The notes beneath the pieces are model-generated. The model saw only the letters and a list, made by a program, of their open reading frames with translations, ran no database searches and was not told the origin of the DNA. A stretch of 37,152 nt of DNA, taken from positions 1 to 37,152 of the forward strand of contig JAOTWF010000019.1 in assembly GCA_029863005.1 (NCBI GenBank), in the 5' to 3' direction. Positions 9,415 to 16,487 of the stretch are shown in pieces (position 1 is the first letter of the stretch; each line of letters opens with the position of its first letter). This stretch comes from Gammaproteobacteria bacterium. Lineage in GTDB: Bacteria > Pseudomonadota > Gammaproteobacteria > Acidiferrobacterales > Sulfurifustaceae. The translations under genes were made by a program, and so were the position numbers.

Positions 9415-10236
9415 ATGCAAGACTCCGATTGCGTTGAATTCCTGCAATGGGTGCTGCCGCGGCTCCATCGGCGCTGGCCCGGGTTTCGTAAGGTGCGCGC
9501 GCAGGTCTGCAAGCGTATTGACCGTCGCTGCAAAGCGCTTGGCCTCGCGGGACCGCGAGCTTACCGCGACTATCTCGAAGGTCATCCGGACGAATGGGAA
9601 CCGCTCGACCGGCTCTGTCCTATCACGATATCCAGTTTCTATCGCGACAAGGCAGTCTTTGATTTTCTTGGTTGCACGCTATTACCGCATCTTGCACGAG
9701 ATGCGCACGAACGCGCCGCCGAAGATCTGCGCGCGCTGAGCATAGGCTGCGCATCCGGAGAAGAACCTTATACGCTGAAACTCGCGTGGCATTTTCATGT
9801 CGCGCCGGATTATCGTCAAATTTCGCTGCATATCGTTGCTACCGACGTGGTATCGGAAATGCTTGAGCGCGCGCGCAAGGCCTGTTATCCCCCCGGCAGC
9901 CTCAAGTGGCTGCCCGAAGCGTGGCGCACCCAGGCGTTTGAGCCCGTGGCAGGCAAATACTGTCTGCGCGCGGCATTCCGTCAGGGGATTGAGTTCATAC
10001 AACAGGATGTGCGCGCAGCGCTGCCGGAGGGGAGTTTTAACCTGATTCTGTGCCGCAATCTGGTGTTCACGTATTTTGACGAGGGTACGCAGCAGCAGAC
10101 CCTGGAGCAGTTGCTGACTCGCCTCTCGACCGGTGGCGCATTGGTCATTGGACGTCATGAAACCCTGCCGTCGAGGACCGGGGGGTTAATACCTTGGCCA
10201 GGGACCAAGACACGGGGCATCTTCCAGCGTCGCTAG
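9415..10236 (+). CDS. CheR-like SAM-dependent methyltransferase, solo
   Basis: The 273-residue protein has the CheR order: an N-terminal helical domain with ITISSFYRD (the ITTNxTxFFR equivalent) near 70-78, then a Rossmann SAM-binding domain with SIGCASGEEPYT at about 109-120, ATDV, and LCRNLVFTYF near 215. CheR enzymes methylate glutamates of chemoreceptors. No receptor, CheB or kinase gene is in the window, and the protein sits in a stress island. It may therefore methylate another protein or belong to a distant receptor array. The SAM-binding residues look intact. The ATG at 9415 follows a GGGGAAG purine stretch. Confidence 0.85.
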   Translation: MQDSDCVEFLQWVLPRLHRRWPGFRKVRAQVCKRIDRRCKALGLAGPRAYRDYLEGHPDEWEPLDRLCPITISSFYRDKAVFDFLGCTLLPHLARDAHERAAEDLRALSIGCASGEEPYTLKLAWHFHVAPDYRQISLHIVATDVVSEMLERARKACYPPGSLKWLPEAWRTQAFEPVAGKYCLRAAFRQGIEFIQQDVRAALPEGSFNLILCRNLVFTYFDEGTQQQTLEQLLTRLSTGGALVIGRHETLPSRTGGLIPWPGTKTRGIFQRR

Positions 10237-10283
10237 CCCGTCGTGCAGGAACAAGGTTATTCTCTCAGGCCAGTCAACCGCCA

Positions 10284-10652
10284 TTACCGGGCGGATTCGT
10301 CCCTCTGCATGATCCCGAAACGGTTGCCCTCAGTATCCATACAAACTGCCAAGTACCCGATTCCTGGTATGGTTTGTTTGGGTTGAACGATCTTTCCACC
10401 ATTCGCCATGATGCTGGCGCTAATGTCAGCCAACGACGCCACATCGATAAAGTTTATGATGGAATCCCCGGCGTGCTCGCGTCTGGCCAATCCACCATCG
10501 ATGCCAGGCTCGTTCGGCTCGCCGGTTTTGACGAGCCAGTATTCGAAAGGCCCACTCCACTTTTCCACCTTCCACCCGAAAACGTCGCGATAGAACCTGA
10601 TCGCGCGTTCGGGGTCGTCCGCACTGATGTCAAAATGAACCATCCTTGGCAT
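10284..10652 (-). CDS. VOC (glyoxalase/bleomycin-resistance fold) family protein
   Basis: A 122-residue single-domain VOC protein. It opens MPRMVHFDISADDPERAIRF, the usual first beta strand and helix, followed by FYRDVFGWKVEKW. It ends with GIGYLAVCMDTEGNRFGIMQ, the strand bearing the second-half metal-ligand region. Proteins of this size dimerise to form one metal site, and they act as lyases, dioxygenases or drug-binding proteins. The substrate cannot be told. It is last in a leftward series after hsp20, the DUF2934 gene and the PfpI remnant, and may share their promoter. Confidence 0.85.
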   Translation of the reverse strand: MPRMVHFDISADDPERAIRFYRDVFGWKVEKWSGPFEYWLVKTGEPNEPGIDGGLARREHAGDSIINFIDVASLADISASIMANGGKIVQPKQTIPGIGYLAVCMDTEGNRFGIMQRDESAR

Positions 10653-10678
10653 ATGATGATCCTTCGGTCTAATCGGTG

Positions 10679-11017
10679 TTATTTCACCGCCACGCGCTGG
10701 CTCTTCTCTCCTTGGGTTTGAATCTTTTTCATAATTTCGCGCAGGAATGCCAGCAGGTCGGAAGGCTGGCGCGACGTCACGAGATTGCTATCCACCATGA
10801 AATCGGCGTCATGATAACTGACACCAGCGCCCCGAAGCTCTTCCGCCACCGATCGGTAACAGGTCGCGGTTTGGTTCATGAGCACGCCGGCAGAAATCAG
10901 AATCTGCTGTCCGAGACAGAAGGCGGAGACAGGGTTTTCCACAGACATCATTGCCGGCATCACCAATTCCTCGCTGAGGATGTATGTCCTCGCGAACCCA
11001 AGTGTGGAACTGCACAC
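10679..11017 (-). pseudogene. DJ-1/PfpI-family C-terminal remnant
   Basis: The readable frame is 112 residues from a GTG. Only its later part is family-like: NPVSAFCLGQQILISAGVL is the nucleophile elbow, then ATCYRSVAEELRGAGVSYHD and VDSNLVTSRQPSDLLAFLREI, the C-terminal pattern of PfpI/YhbO proteins (normally about 170-190 residues). The N-terminal half, with the first Rossmann strands and the catalytic glutamate, is absent, because the upstream sequence belongs to the neighbouring zinc-ribbon gene. The usual His after the nucleophilic Cys (CHGP) is Leu here. Just upstream, a neighbouring frame encodes VREDI, which would fit the family better and suggests an added frameshift. Best read as a decayed stress-protein gene in the hsp20 unit. 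Confidence 0.72.
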
Positions 11018-11024
11018 TGGAGAA

Positions 11025-11717
11025 CTACACGCGCCGGAAATCCACTTTGCGGCACTTGGCGCACGGCGGAAGATGCGCAGGGGTATTCAAGACAACACGC
11101 TCACCGCAACCGGTGCATTCGAAGGTTCCGCTGTGAACCATCTCACCGGACTGATAAACCTGTTGCTCCAGCTTGCTTCCCGCCTGGTGCAACCAATCGG
11201 CCATGGCATCGGCGGCGCCCGCGAGAAACATGTTGCTGCGGTCACGCCACACTCCGAAGAGATCGGATGATTTTTCCGAAAAGGCTTCCCATTTCGGTCC
11301 CATCTTCATGGCCGCGCTGGTCATGTCCTTGCGCAGCGAGGTGGAGATCTTGCCGACAGTTTCCGCAGTATATTCTCCGGTCTTTTTGAGTTCCGCCGTC
11401 GCCCGCTCGAACGCGTGCTTTAACGTTTCGGCATTTACCGTGTCACGCGCTTCAGCAAGGACTTTCGTCACGCCCGCGCGCAGCTTGTCATACGCTGCGC
11501 GTTCCTGTTTCTGCTGTTGCGGTGACGGAAGCAGACGGTTAATTTCTCTTTCAGCTGCCAACCAGTCATCAAGCGAGCTACCGCCGTTAAAGCCGCGCTG
11601 CATGGCGCGGAAATAGGCCGCTTCGGCAATCATGCGCTGACGTTCCTCGGTGGAAATGGACTGCCCAGGATTGATGCCGGCCGTATCTTCTGTCGCTGAC
11701 TTTGCTTTTCTCGCCAT
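11025..11717 (-). CDS. DUF2934 plus C-terminal zinc-ribbon protein
   Basis: A 230-residue protein with two recognisable ends. Residues about 21-63 (EERQRMIAEAAYFRAMQRGF, then DDWLAAEREI) are a DUF2934 motif. The last 40 residues hold a zinc ribbon: GTFECTGCGE, then LPPCAKC, four cysteines in two pairs, of the type in DUF1451-like proteins. Between them is a long charged helical region, likely coiled-coil or amphipathic (ATAELKKTGEYTAETVGK). No membrane segment is seen. A strong AGGAGGA ribosome site precedes the ATG. It follows hsp20 by 36 bp on the same strand, so it is probably in one operon with it. Function is unknown. Confidence 0.8.
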   Translation of the reverse strand: MARKAKSATEDTAGINPGQSISTEERQRMIAEAAYFRAMQRGFNGGSSLDDWLAAEREINRLLPSPQQQKQERAAYDKLRAGVTKVLAEARDTVNAETLKHAFERATAELKKTGEYTAETVGKISTSLRKDMTSAAMKMGPKWEAFSEKSSDLFGVWRDRSNMFLAGAADAMADWLHQAGSKLEQQVYQSGEMVHSGTFECTGCGERVVLNTPAHLPPCAKCRKVDFRRV

Positions 11718-11753
11718 GGCATTCCTCCTGTCAATCCGTGTATTGCAAAACGC

Positions 11754-12284
11754 TTAATCCAGTTTAATGCTGTGCCGTTCAACTTTTCCTGTCTTGGGCA
11801 GCGTCAGTTCCAGCATGCCGTCCTTGAAGCTTGCCTTCGCCTTAGTGCCATCCACGTCGGTGGGCAACGCCACCATGCGGTTGTAGTCATGAGTCGAGAT
11901 TTCGTGACGGTAGTAATCGCCCTTTTCTTGCTTTTCCTCATGCCGAGTGGAACCCTTAATCGTCAGCGTGTTATCGCTGACTGAAATGTCCAGATCCTTC
12001 TTGTCCACACCCGGCACCTCGGCCCGCACCACAACCTCATTATCCCGTTCAATGACATCGATCTTCGGCAGTTTGGCAAGCGTCGCGAACTCAGGAAATG
12101 ACGGCCATTTGAAACCCCATGGTCGCATCCAACCCTCTTGCATGAAGTTATCGAACATACGATCCATTTCTTCGAACGAGCCCCTCAAGCCTGATGATGT
12201 TGCCTTCTGAATTTCCTTCCCTTTTTCGGCGTGGGCTTGTTCCCCTTTACCTTCAGTCTTTCTGGATTCTGTCGTGGTTTCCAT
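11754..12284 (-). CDS. Hsp20/alpha-crystallin small heat-shock protein
   Basis: The 176-residue protein has a charged, flexible N-terminus, then the alpha-crystallin domain from about residue 68. This contains VVVRAEVPGVDKKDLDISVS, LTIKG and the closing GMLELTLPK (the G-x-L signature region). A short C-terminal tail, KVERHSIKLD, follows. Such proteins are ATP-independent holdases that form oligomers and keep stressed proteins soluble. It is first of a leftward group with the DUF2934/zinc-ribbon gene, the PfpI remnant and the VOC gene. A perfect FNR/Anr box lies 96 bp upstream of its start. I found no convincing sigma-32 promoter, so low oxygen rather than heat may be the trigger. Confidence 0.95.
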   Translation of the reverse strand: METTTESRKTEGKGEQAHAEKGKEIQKATSSGLRGSFEEMDRMFDNFMQEGWMRPWGFKWPSFPEFATLAKLPKIDVIERDNEVVVRAEVPGVDKKDLDISVSDNTLTIKGSTRHEEKQEKGDYYRHEISTHDYNRMVALPTDVDGTKAKASFKDGMLELTLPKTGKVERHSIKLD

Positions 12285-12581
12285 GATCGCACCTCTATTA
12301 CTCAGAGTTCACGAAATATCTCCCTTATGTTTATTAATATTAATTTTCTGAAAGATAATATTTAAAGGGAATATATGCTTTGATAATTATCAAAATACTC
12401 AAGCTGCCCACACTATTTTAACTTCATCGGGGCAATCAATGGATTTTATGACTTTAGTTCAGATTTAAAATGGAAACAGACTGGACCTAGTATTTTTAAC
12501 AATTTTGACACGCATTTTTTCTCTTCGACAATATCGGCATATGTCGCTGTGCCAAAATAAACACTCCACGAAATATCGCCG
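12285..12581. other. AT-rich intergenic region carrying the hsp20 promoter
   Basis: About 300 bp with markedly higher A+T than its flanks. It contains the FNR/Anr box at 12380-12393 and, for leftward transcription, a TATTAT -10 element at 12360-12355. The half towards 12581 holds no gene I can support. A rightward frame at 12505-12690 is antisense to the DUF6763-like gene and is not credible. Confidence 0.7.
12380..12393 (-). promoter_or_regulatory. Perfect FNR/Anr box upstream of hsp20
   Basis: TTGAT-AATT-ATCAA matches the FNR/Anr consensus fully and extends to a 16-bp perfect palindrome (12379-12394). A leftward -10 element, TATTAT, at 12360-12355 would place the start near 12347. The box is then centred about 40 bp upstream, the class II activator position. 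This would switch on hsp20 and the genes behind it when oxygen falls. The core also resembles part of a Fur box, but the exact 5-4-5 spacing favours FNR/Anr. Confidence 0.78.
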
Positions 12582-12923
12582 TCAATTTTCTTTGCGCTCT
12601 TCTTCCTCCTCTTCTGCTTCTTCCGTCGATATTACTTTCTCTTCCAATGGTTCAGTCCAGTCTTCAGGCGCCATGTCGGTTTCGGTATAGCCGAGATCGT
12701 CACGCTCGACGTCATCCACCGGTCCGGTCCAGTCCTCGGGTGGCTCAATAGCTTCGAGGGAAAGCTCATGCCAGTCGTCAAAATCCATTTCTTCCACATC
12801 GCCGTCGAAATGCTGAATTTCAACTGTGCCTTCCTCGTCGTCAATGGCGGTCACAAAAAATTGCTGGCCTTTGTCCAGATGCCGGTACCACTGTGATACC
12901 AGGGGTTTAAGCGTTGTGGTCAT
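12582..12923 (-). CDS. Acidic DUF6763-like protein
   Basis: The 113-residue protein opens with a small beta-rich module: VSQWYRHLDKGQQFFVTAID, then GTVEIQHFDGDVEEMDFDDW. This resembles a Tudor/SH3-like barrel. A very acidic, probably disordered tail follows, ending in a run of glutamates (EEAEEEEEERKEN). I believe it corresponds to DUF6763, known from gammaproteobacteria, but the name is from memory. No signal or membrane segment is seen. The start at 12923 is preceded by GAGGGGGAA. The 141-bp spacer to the divergent PRPP synthetase holds a perfect FNR/Anr box that could serve both genes. Confidence 0.7.
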   Translation of the reverse strand: MTTTLKPLVSQWYRHLDKGQQFFVTAIDDEEGTVEIQHFDGDVEEMDFDDWHELSLEAIEPPEDWTGPVDDVERDDLGYTETDMAPEDWTEPLEEKVISTEEAEEEEEERKEN

Positions 12924-12992
12924 GAATTTCCCCCTCTCTTGTCACTAGGCTCTTAATAAAGACAATTTAGTTACATTTAAGCATTAACATCA

Positions 12993-13006
12993 TTGATCAC
13001 TATCAA
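12993..13006 (+). promoter_or_regulatory. Perfect FNR/Anr box upstream of the PRPP synthetase paralogue
   Basis: TTGAT-CACT-ATCAA is an exact consensus match, with outer A/T pairs extending the palindrome to 16 bp. A TAGAAT -10 element at 13026-13031 predicts a start near 13038, so the box is centred about 39 bp upstream (class II geometry) and 65 bp from the ATG. The site is symmetrical and lies between divergent genes, so it may also act on the DUF6763-like gene. Confidence 0.8.
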
Positions 13007-13064
13007 TATTATTAATATAAAAATATAGAATAATTCTACGCGGAATTAACCGGTATCGAAAGCA

Positions 13065-14051
13065 ATGTCCCACGATACGCCAGTTCTTTTTGCCCTTCAG
13101 TCCAGCCGTTCGTTCGGTGAAGATGTGGCGCGGCAACTTGGCATCGCTCTGAGCGCGCACGAAGAAAGAGAATTCGAGGATGGTGAGCACAAATCCCGCC
13201 CGCTAGTGAATGTCCGTAACCAAGACGTCTTCGTCATTCAATCGCTTTATGGCGACAACCAACAGAGCGTCAACGACAAACTATTGCGCTTGTTGTTTTT
13301 CATCGGCGCGCTCAAGGATGCTTCTGCGAAATCCGTTACGGCCGTGGTTCCATATCTCGCCTACGCGCGCAAGGACGCCAAAACCCAGACGCGCGACCCG
13401 GTCACGACACGCTACATGGCGCAGTTGTTCGAGGCGGCGGGGACCGACCGTCTGCTCACCCTGGATGTACATAATCTCGCGGCGTTCCAAAATGCCTTCC
13501 GAATTCGCTCCGATCATCTGGAAGCAACGAAATTATTCGTGACACAGCTCGCGCCGCTGTTGGGCAACGAGCCGCACGTCACGGTGGTGTCGCCCGACAT
13601 CGGCGGCATCAAGCGCGCCGAGCGCTTCCGGCAGGCGCTGGCGCGCACTTTGGGTCGAGAATTGAACCTGGCCTTCATGGAAAAGTCACGAGCGAAGGGA
13701 ATCATGCGCACTGGCAAGCTCGCGGGCGACGTTGGGGGGGTTGCCATTATCATCGATGACCTGATCAGCACTGGTAAGACGTTGTTGCAGGCCGCGGTTG
13801 CCTGCCGCGAACGCGGCGCGATCAAGGTCCATGCCGCCGCCACCCATGGCCTGTTCCTCGGGGACACGGCTTCCCTTTTCGCTGCCAGCGAATTCGACAA
13901 GATCATCGTCACCGACACCATCCCGCCCTTCCGGCTCGACCCGGAAGCGGCGCGGCGCAAGCTCACGGTACTGTCCTGCGCGCCGTTGTTCGCCGAGGCG
14001 ATTCGGCGCATCCACGGCGGCGGCTCGCTGGTGGAGTTAATGGAAGTCTAG
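13065..14051 (+). CDS. Ribose-phosphate pyrophosphokinase paralogue (PRPP synthetase)
   Basis: PRPP synthetase moves diphosphate from ATP to ribose-5-phosphate. This 328-residue protein has the two-domain family layout: EFEDGE near 36, [20 protein letters not shown] at about 101-120 (the catalytic flexible loop, with K and R), the metal-site region [18 protein letters not shown], and the ribose-phosphate loop [12 protein letters not shown] at about 226-237. In the housekeeping enzyme that last loop usually reads DDMIDTAGT, so this is a divergent second copy. It is not in a nucleotide operon but beside an APH-fold kinase and two phosphoribosyltransferase genes, which suggests PRPP supply for a dedicated pathway. 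Its end overlaps the convergent kinase gene by 4 bp. Confidence 0.88.
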   Translation: MSHDTPVLFALQSSRSFGEDVARQLGIALSAHEEREFEDGEHKSRPLVNVRNQDVFVIQSLYGDNQQSVNDKLLRLLFFIGALKDASAKSVTAVVPYLAYARKDAKTQTRDPVTTRYMAQLFEAAGTDRLLTLDVHNLAAFQNAFRIRSDHLEATKLFVTQLAPLLGNEPHVTVVSPDIGGIKRAERFRQALARTLGRELNLAFMEKSRAKGIMRTGKLAGDVGGVAIIIDDLISTGKTLLQAAVACRERGAIKVHAAATHGLFLGDTASLFAASEFDKIIVTDTIPPFRLDPEAARRKLTVLSCAPLFAEAIRRIHGGGSLVELMEV

Positions 14052-15076
14052 AATCTACCGCCATAACTATCCGCAAGACGCAGGTATTCTTCAGCCATGG
14101 CGCGCCAGCGAGGCCAGACATTGCGCCCGAGATCGCGCAGGTGCCAGATGGCGAGCCGGGCGCGCAGGCAGGCGCGGTGTGCCTTATAAAAATAGACAAG
14201 CGGCGGGAGTGGATAATCACCGGTAACGCGACGGTAAGCACCGAAAAGCTCCGGCTCCACTTGCGGCGCGCCCAGGCGCTCGCATTCCATGGCGAGAAAC
14301 GCCAACTCATCGACGGGATCGATAACGCGAAAAGTGCGATTGAATTCCAGGCGGTCGAAAATCACCGGCGGCGATTCCACACACACATGCTCTGGTCGCA
14401 GATCGCCATGGCCCTCTATGATCCTGCCGTCCGCGGCGCGGCGCTCGAGTAGCTCCGGCGAACGGTGCAGGAAATCCGTCTGCGCCCGATGCACGGACTC
14501 GACCAGCGCCGCGGGCAATCCATACGCCGGATCTGCCAGCTCCTCGTGATTGGCCCTGACCTTGTGCTCGTACAACCGACGGTATTCCTCGCCTTCGAGA
14601 TCGAGCGCGGCACTTTCTGAGTAAAACCGAGCCAGCACTTCCGCTACCGCGTGTGTTTCCATCGGCTCGAGAATATTCTGGCGGATCAGGGAATCCAGCA
14701 TCCGTTCCTTCGGCAAACGACGCATCTTCACGAGCCAGTCGATGATCTTGCCCTCCCCCCCGAGACGCATCTGTCCATGCCTGTCCAGCGCCAGGGGAAT
14801 GGCATCGAAATAAACGCCGGGAGCAAGACGCTGGTTCAGCCGCAGTTCTTCATGGCAGTTCCTTTTGCGCGCCGCCACCGTGCTGAAATCCAGATAGTCG
14901 TAGCGCACCGGCTTCTTGAGCTTGTAGGCATGTTGCGGTGTCAGGAAAACCCATGACATGTGGGTTTCGATGATCTCGATGCGCGCCGGTTTTTCAGGAT
15001 AGGTTTGCGGTTGCCGCAGAAAGGCAATCCTGGCCTCCTGATCTGGTTCCGTTTCGTGGCTGGTCAGGGGCTTCAT
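14048..15076 (-). CDS. Aminoglycoside-phosphotransferase-fold small-molecule kinase
   Basis: The 342-residue protein has an APH-type kinase fold. The N-lobe lysine region is [20 protein letters not shown]. The catalytic loop is [13 protein letters not shown], with Asp in HGD, and the metal-binding acid is in VIFDRLEFN, equivalent to the DFG motif. Many homologues carry a second P-loop ATPase domain at the C-terminus; here the protein stops after the APH domain. It probably phosphorylates a sugar or other small metabolite; antibiotic resistance is not implied. It is third in a leftward operon after the phosphoribosyltransferase and the hydrolase (4-bp overlap with the latter), placing it in the putative FNR-controlled PRPP module. 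Confidence 0.82.
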   Translation of the reverse strand: MKPLTSHETEPDQEARIAFLRQPQTYPEKPARIEIIETHMSWVFLTPQHAYKLKKPVRYDYLDFSTVAARKRNCHEELRLNQRLAPGVYFDAIPLALDRHGQMRLGGEGKIIDWLVKMRRLPKERMLDSLIRQNILEPMETHAVAEVLARFYSESAALDLEGEEYRRLYEHKVRANHEELADPAYGLPAALVESVHRAQTDFLHRSPELLERRAADGRIIEGHGDLRPEHVCVESPPVIFDRLEFNRTFRVIDPVDELAFLAMECERLGAPQVEPELFGAYRRVTGDYPLPPLVYFYKAHRACLRARLAIWHLRDLGRNVWPRWRAMAEEYLRLADSYGGRF

Positions 15077-15735
15077 GTATTCCTTCTCTTTCCGGCCAAG
15101 TGGCGCTCAAACCAGTGAGCCGCGGTGGTGGCGACTTGTTCCAGCGTCCCAGGTTCCTCGAACAGGTGGGTAGCACCGGGGATGATTTTCAACTCCTTCT
15201 CGCAGCGCAACGCGCCATAGGCCTTGCGATTGAGAGCAATCACCTGATCATCGTTCCCGCCCACAATCAGCAGCGTCGGCGCCTGCACGCGCGGGAGATC
15301 CTCGAGCGCCAGGTCGGGACGCCCGCCGCGCGATACCACCGCGCGAACGTCCGGCCCCAGGGCGGCGGCCGCCTTGAGCGCGGCCGCCGCGCCGGTGCTG
15401 GCGCCAAAATAGCCAATCACCAGATACTGTGTGGCCGGCTCCTGATCGGCCCATTGCGTGGCGAACAACAGGCGTTGCGTGAGCAGATCGATGTCAAAGC
15501 GATTCTCGTAAATCCGGTCTTCCGCTTCGGTCAGAAGATCGAACAATAGCGTGGCGACGCCGCTCTGGCGTAACACATTGGCGACATAGTTGTTCCGCGG
15601 ACTCAGGCGACCGCTGCCGCTCCCGTGTGCGAACAGCGCAAGGCCCTTCGCGCCGGATGGGACTGCCAGCGCGCCCTGGTGGATAACAGCATCCATCGGG
15701 ATACCGACACTCTGCTCATGCTCACGGATGGCCAT
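15073..15735 (-). CDS. Dienelactone-hydrolase-type alpha/beta hydrolase
   Basis: The protein is 220 residues from the ATG at 15735, chosen for its GAGGAAA ribosome site; an ATG at 15780 would overlap the upstream gene more and add a Cys/Arg-rich stretch. The alpha/beta hydrolase elements are in order: LFAHGSGSGRLSPRN for the oxyanion region, nucleophile Ser113 in GYFGASTGAAA, the acid in VGGNDDQV, and the catalytic His in GATHLFEEPG. The substrate is unknown; this clade is commonly called dienelactone hydrolase without proof. It overlaps the phosphoribosyltransferase by 14 bp and the kinase by 4 bp, so the three products are translationally coupled. Confidence 0.88.
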   Translation of the reverse strand: MAIREHEQSVGIPMDAVIHQGALAVPSGAKGLALFAHGSGSGRLSPRNNYVANVLRQSGVATLLFDLLTEAEDRIYENRFDIDLLTQRLLFATQWADQEPATQYLVIGYFGASTGAAAALKAAAALGPDVRAVVSRGGRPDLALEDLPRVQAPTLLIVGGNDDQVIALNRKAYGALRCEKELKIIPGATHLFEEPGTLEQVATTAAHWFERHLAGKRRNT

Positions 15736-16384
15736 GTTTCCTCGCCTGCTCCTTCGCGACCACCGATCGCAGCAGGGCAATCACTTCTTCATCGGTAACC
15801 TGGAGGAATCGATCGTAATAGGCACCGACCGCGCCGAGATAGAAGGGCGAAGCATCCAGGACCATGAATTCATCGACTTCGCGTGATAGCCGTTCCACCG
15901 TATCGGCAGGGGCGACCGGCACCGCGACCACCAGGTGCTTCGGCCGGCGGCGCCGCGCATCGCGAATGGAAACCTCCATGGTAAGGCCCGTGGCAATGCC
16001 ATCGTCCACGATGATCGCCGTTTTTCCTTCCACGGCCGTCGGTTTGCGACCGCCCAGATACAGTTCGCGGCGGCGGCGCGCCTCGCCGCGCTCGGCCTCC
16101 ACCTCTTGCCGGAACCACTCTGGGTCCACGCGCGCGACTTCCTGCTGATTGCACACGAGCTCACCGTTTTCCACGACGGCGCAGATGGCATATTCGGGTT
16201 GCAGGGGATGTCCGATTTTTCGGGGAATAAGGAGATCGAGCGGCATGCCCAAGGCGCGCGCCACTTCCACGCCCAACACCACGCCGCCGCGCGGCAAGGC
16301 GTACACCACGCCCTCGTGTTTCTGGTATTTTTTCAGCGCTTTCGCAATTTGCTTACCCGCGTCGACGCGGTCCCGGAAGCGCAT
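15722..16384 (-). CDS. Phosphoribosyltransferase, stress-island type (copy 1)
   Basis: A 220-residue type I phosphoribosyltransferase fold. It opens with FRDRVDAGKQIAKAL. The diphosphate loop ALPRGGVVLGVEVA is at about 29-42. After a variable hood, the PRPP-binding loop IIVDDGIATGLTM is near residue 125. The two acidic residues and TG are the PRPP signature. The acceptor base is unknown: the hood lacks motifs of known purine, pyrimidine or nicotinate enzymes. Homologues are commonly found near stress genes. It is first of the leftward operon with the hydrolase and the kinase and has a perfect FNR/Anr box 63 bp upstream. Confidence 0.88.
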   Translation of the reverse strand: MRFRDRVDAGKQIAKALKKYQKHEGVVYALPRGGVVLGVEVARALGMPLDLLIPRKIGHPLQPEYAICAVVENGELVCNQQEVARVDPEWFRQEVEAERGEARRRRELYLGGRKPTAVEGKTAIIVDDGIATGLTMEVSIRDARRRRPKHLVVAVPVAPADTVERLSREVDEFMVLDASPFYLGAVGAYYDRFLQVTDEEVIALLRSVVAKEQARKHGHP

Positions 16385-16446
16385 GGCAAAGCCCCCATCT
16401 CCCCTGGATTAAAAAAACCAGATTATTCTTTTAGCGCGATTCGTCC

Positions 16447-16460
16447 TTGATAAGGATCAA
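16447..16460 (-). promoter_or_regulatory. Perfect FNR/Anr box upstream of the phosphoribosyltransferase-hydrolase-kinase operon
   Basis: TTGAT-AAGG-ATCAA is an exact consensus match. For leftward transcription an AATAAT -10 element at 16426-16421 predicts a start near 16413, about 40 bp from the box centre: the class II FNR geometry once more. The target would be the operon beginning at 16384. The site lies between that operon and the stop of the upstream AmmeMemoRadiSam A gene, which is transcribed in the same direction. Confidence 0.8.
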
Positions 16461-16487
16461 TATCGCGCTGTGGCCACAGAGGCGCGC

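Noticed and set aside
12285-12420. Sigma-32 heat-shock promoter for hsp20
   Set aside because: A CTTGAG element exists on the leftward strand, but no CCCCAT-type -10 lies at the required distance; the FNR box gives a better fit.
12505-12690. Rightward Ser-rich frame of 61 codons
   Set aside because: It is antisense to the acidic tail of the DUF6763-like gene; the Ser run is merely the complement of Glu codons.
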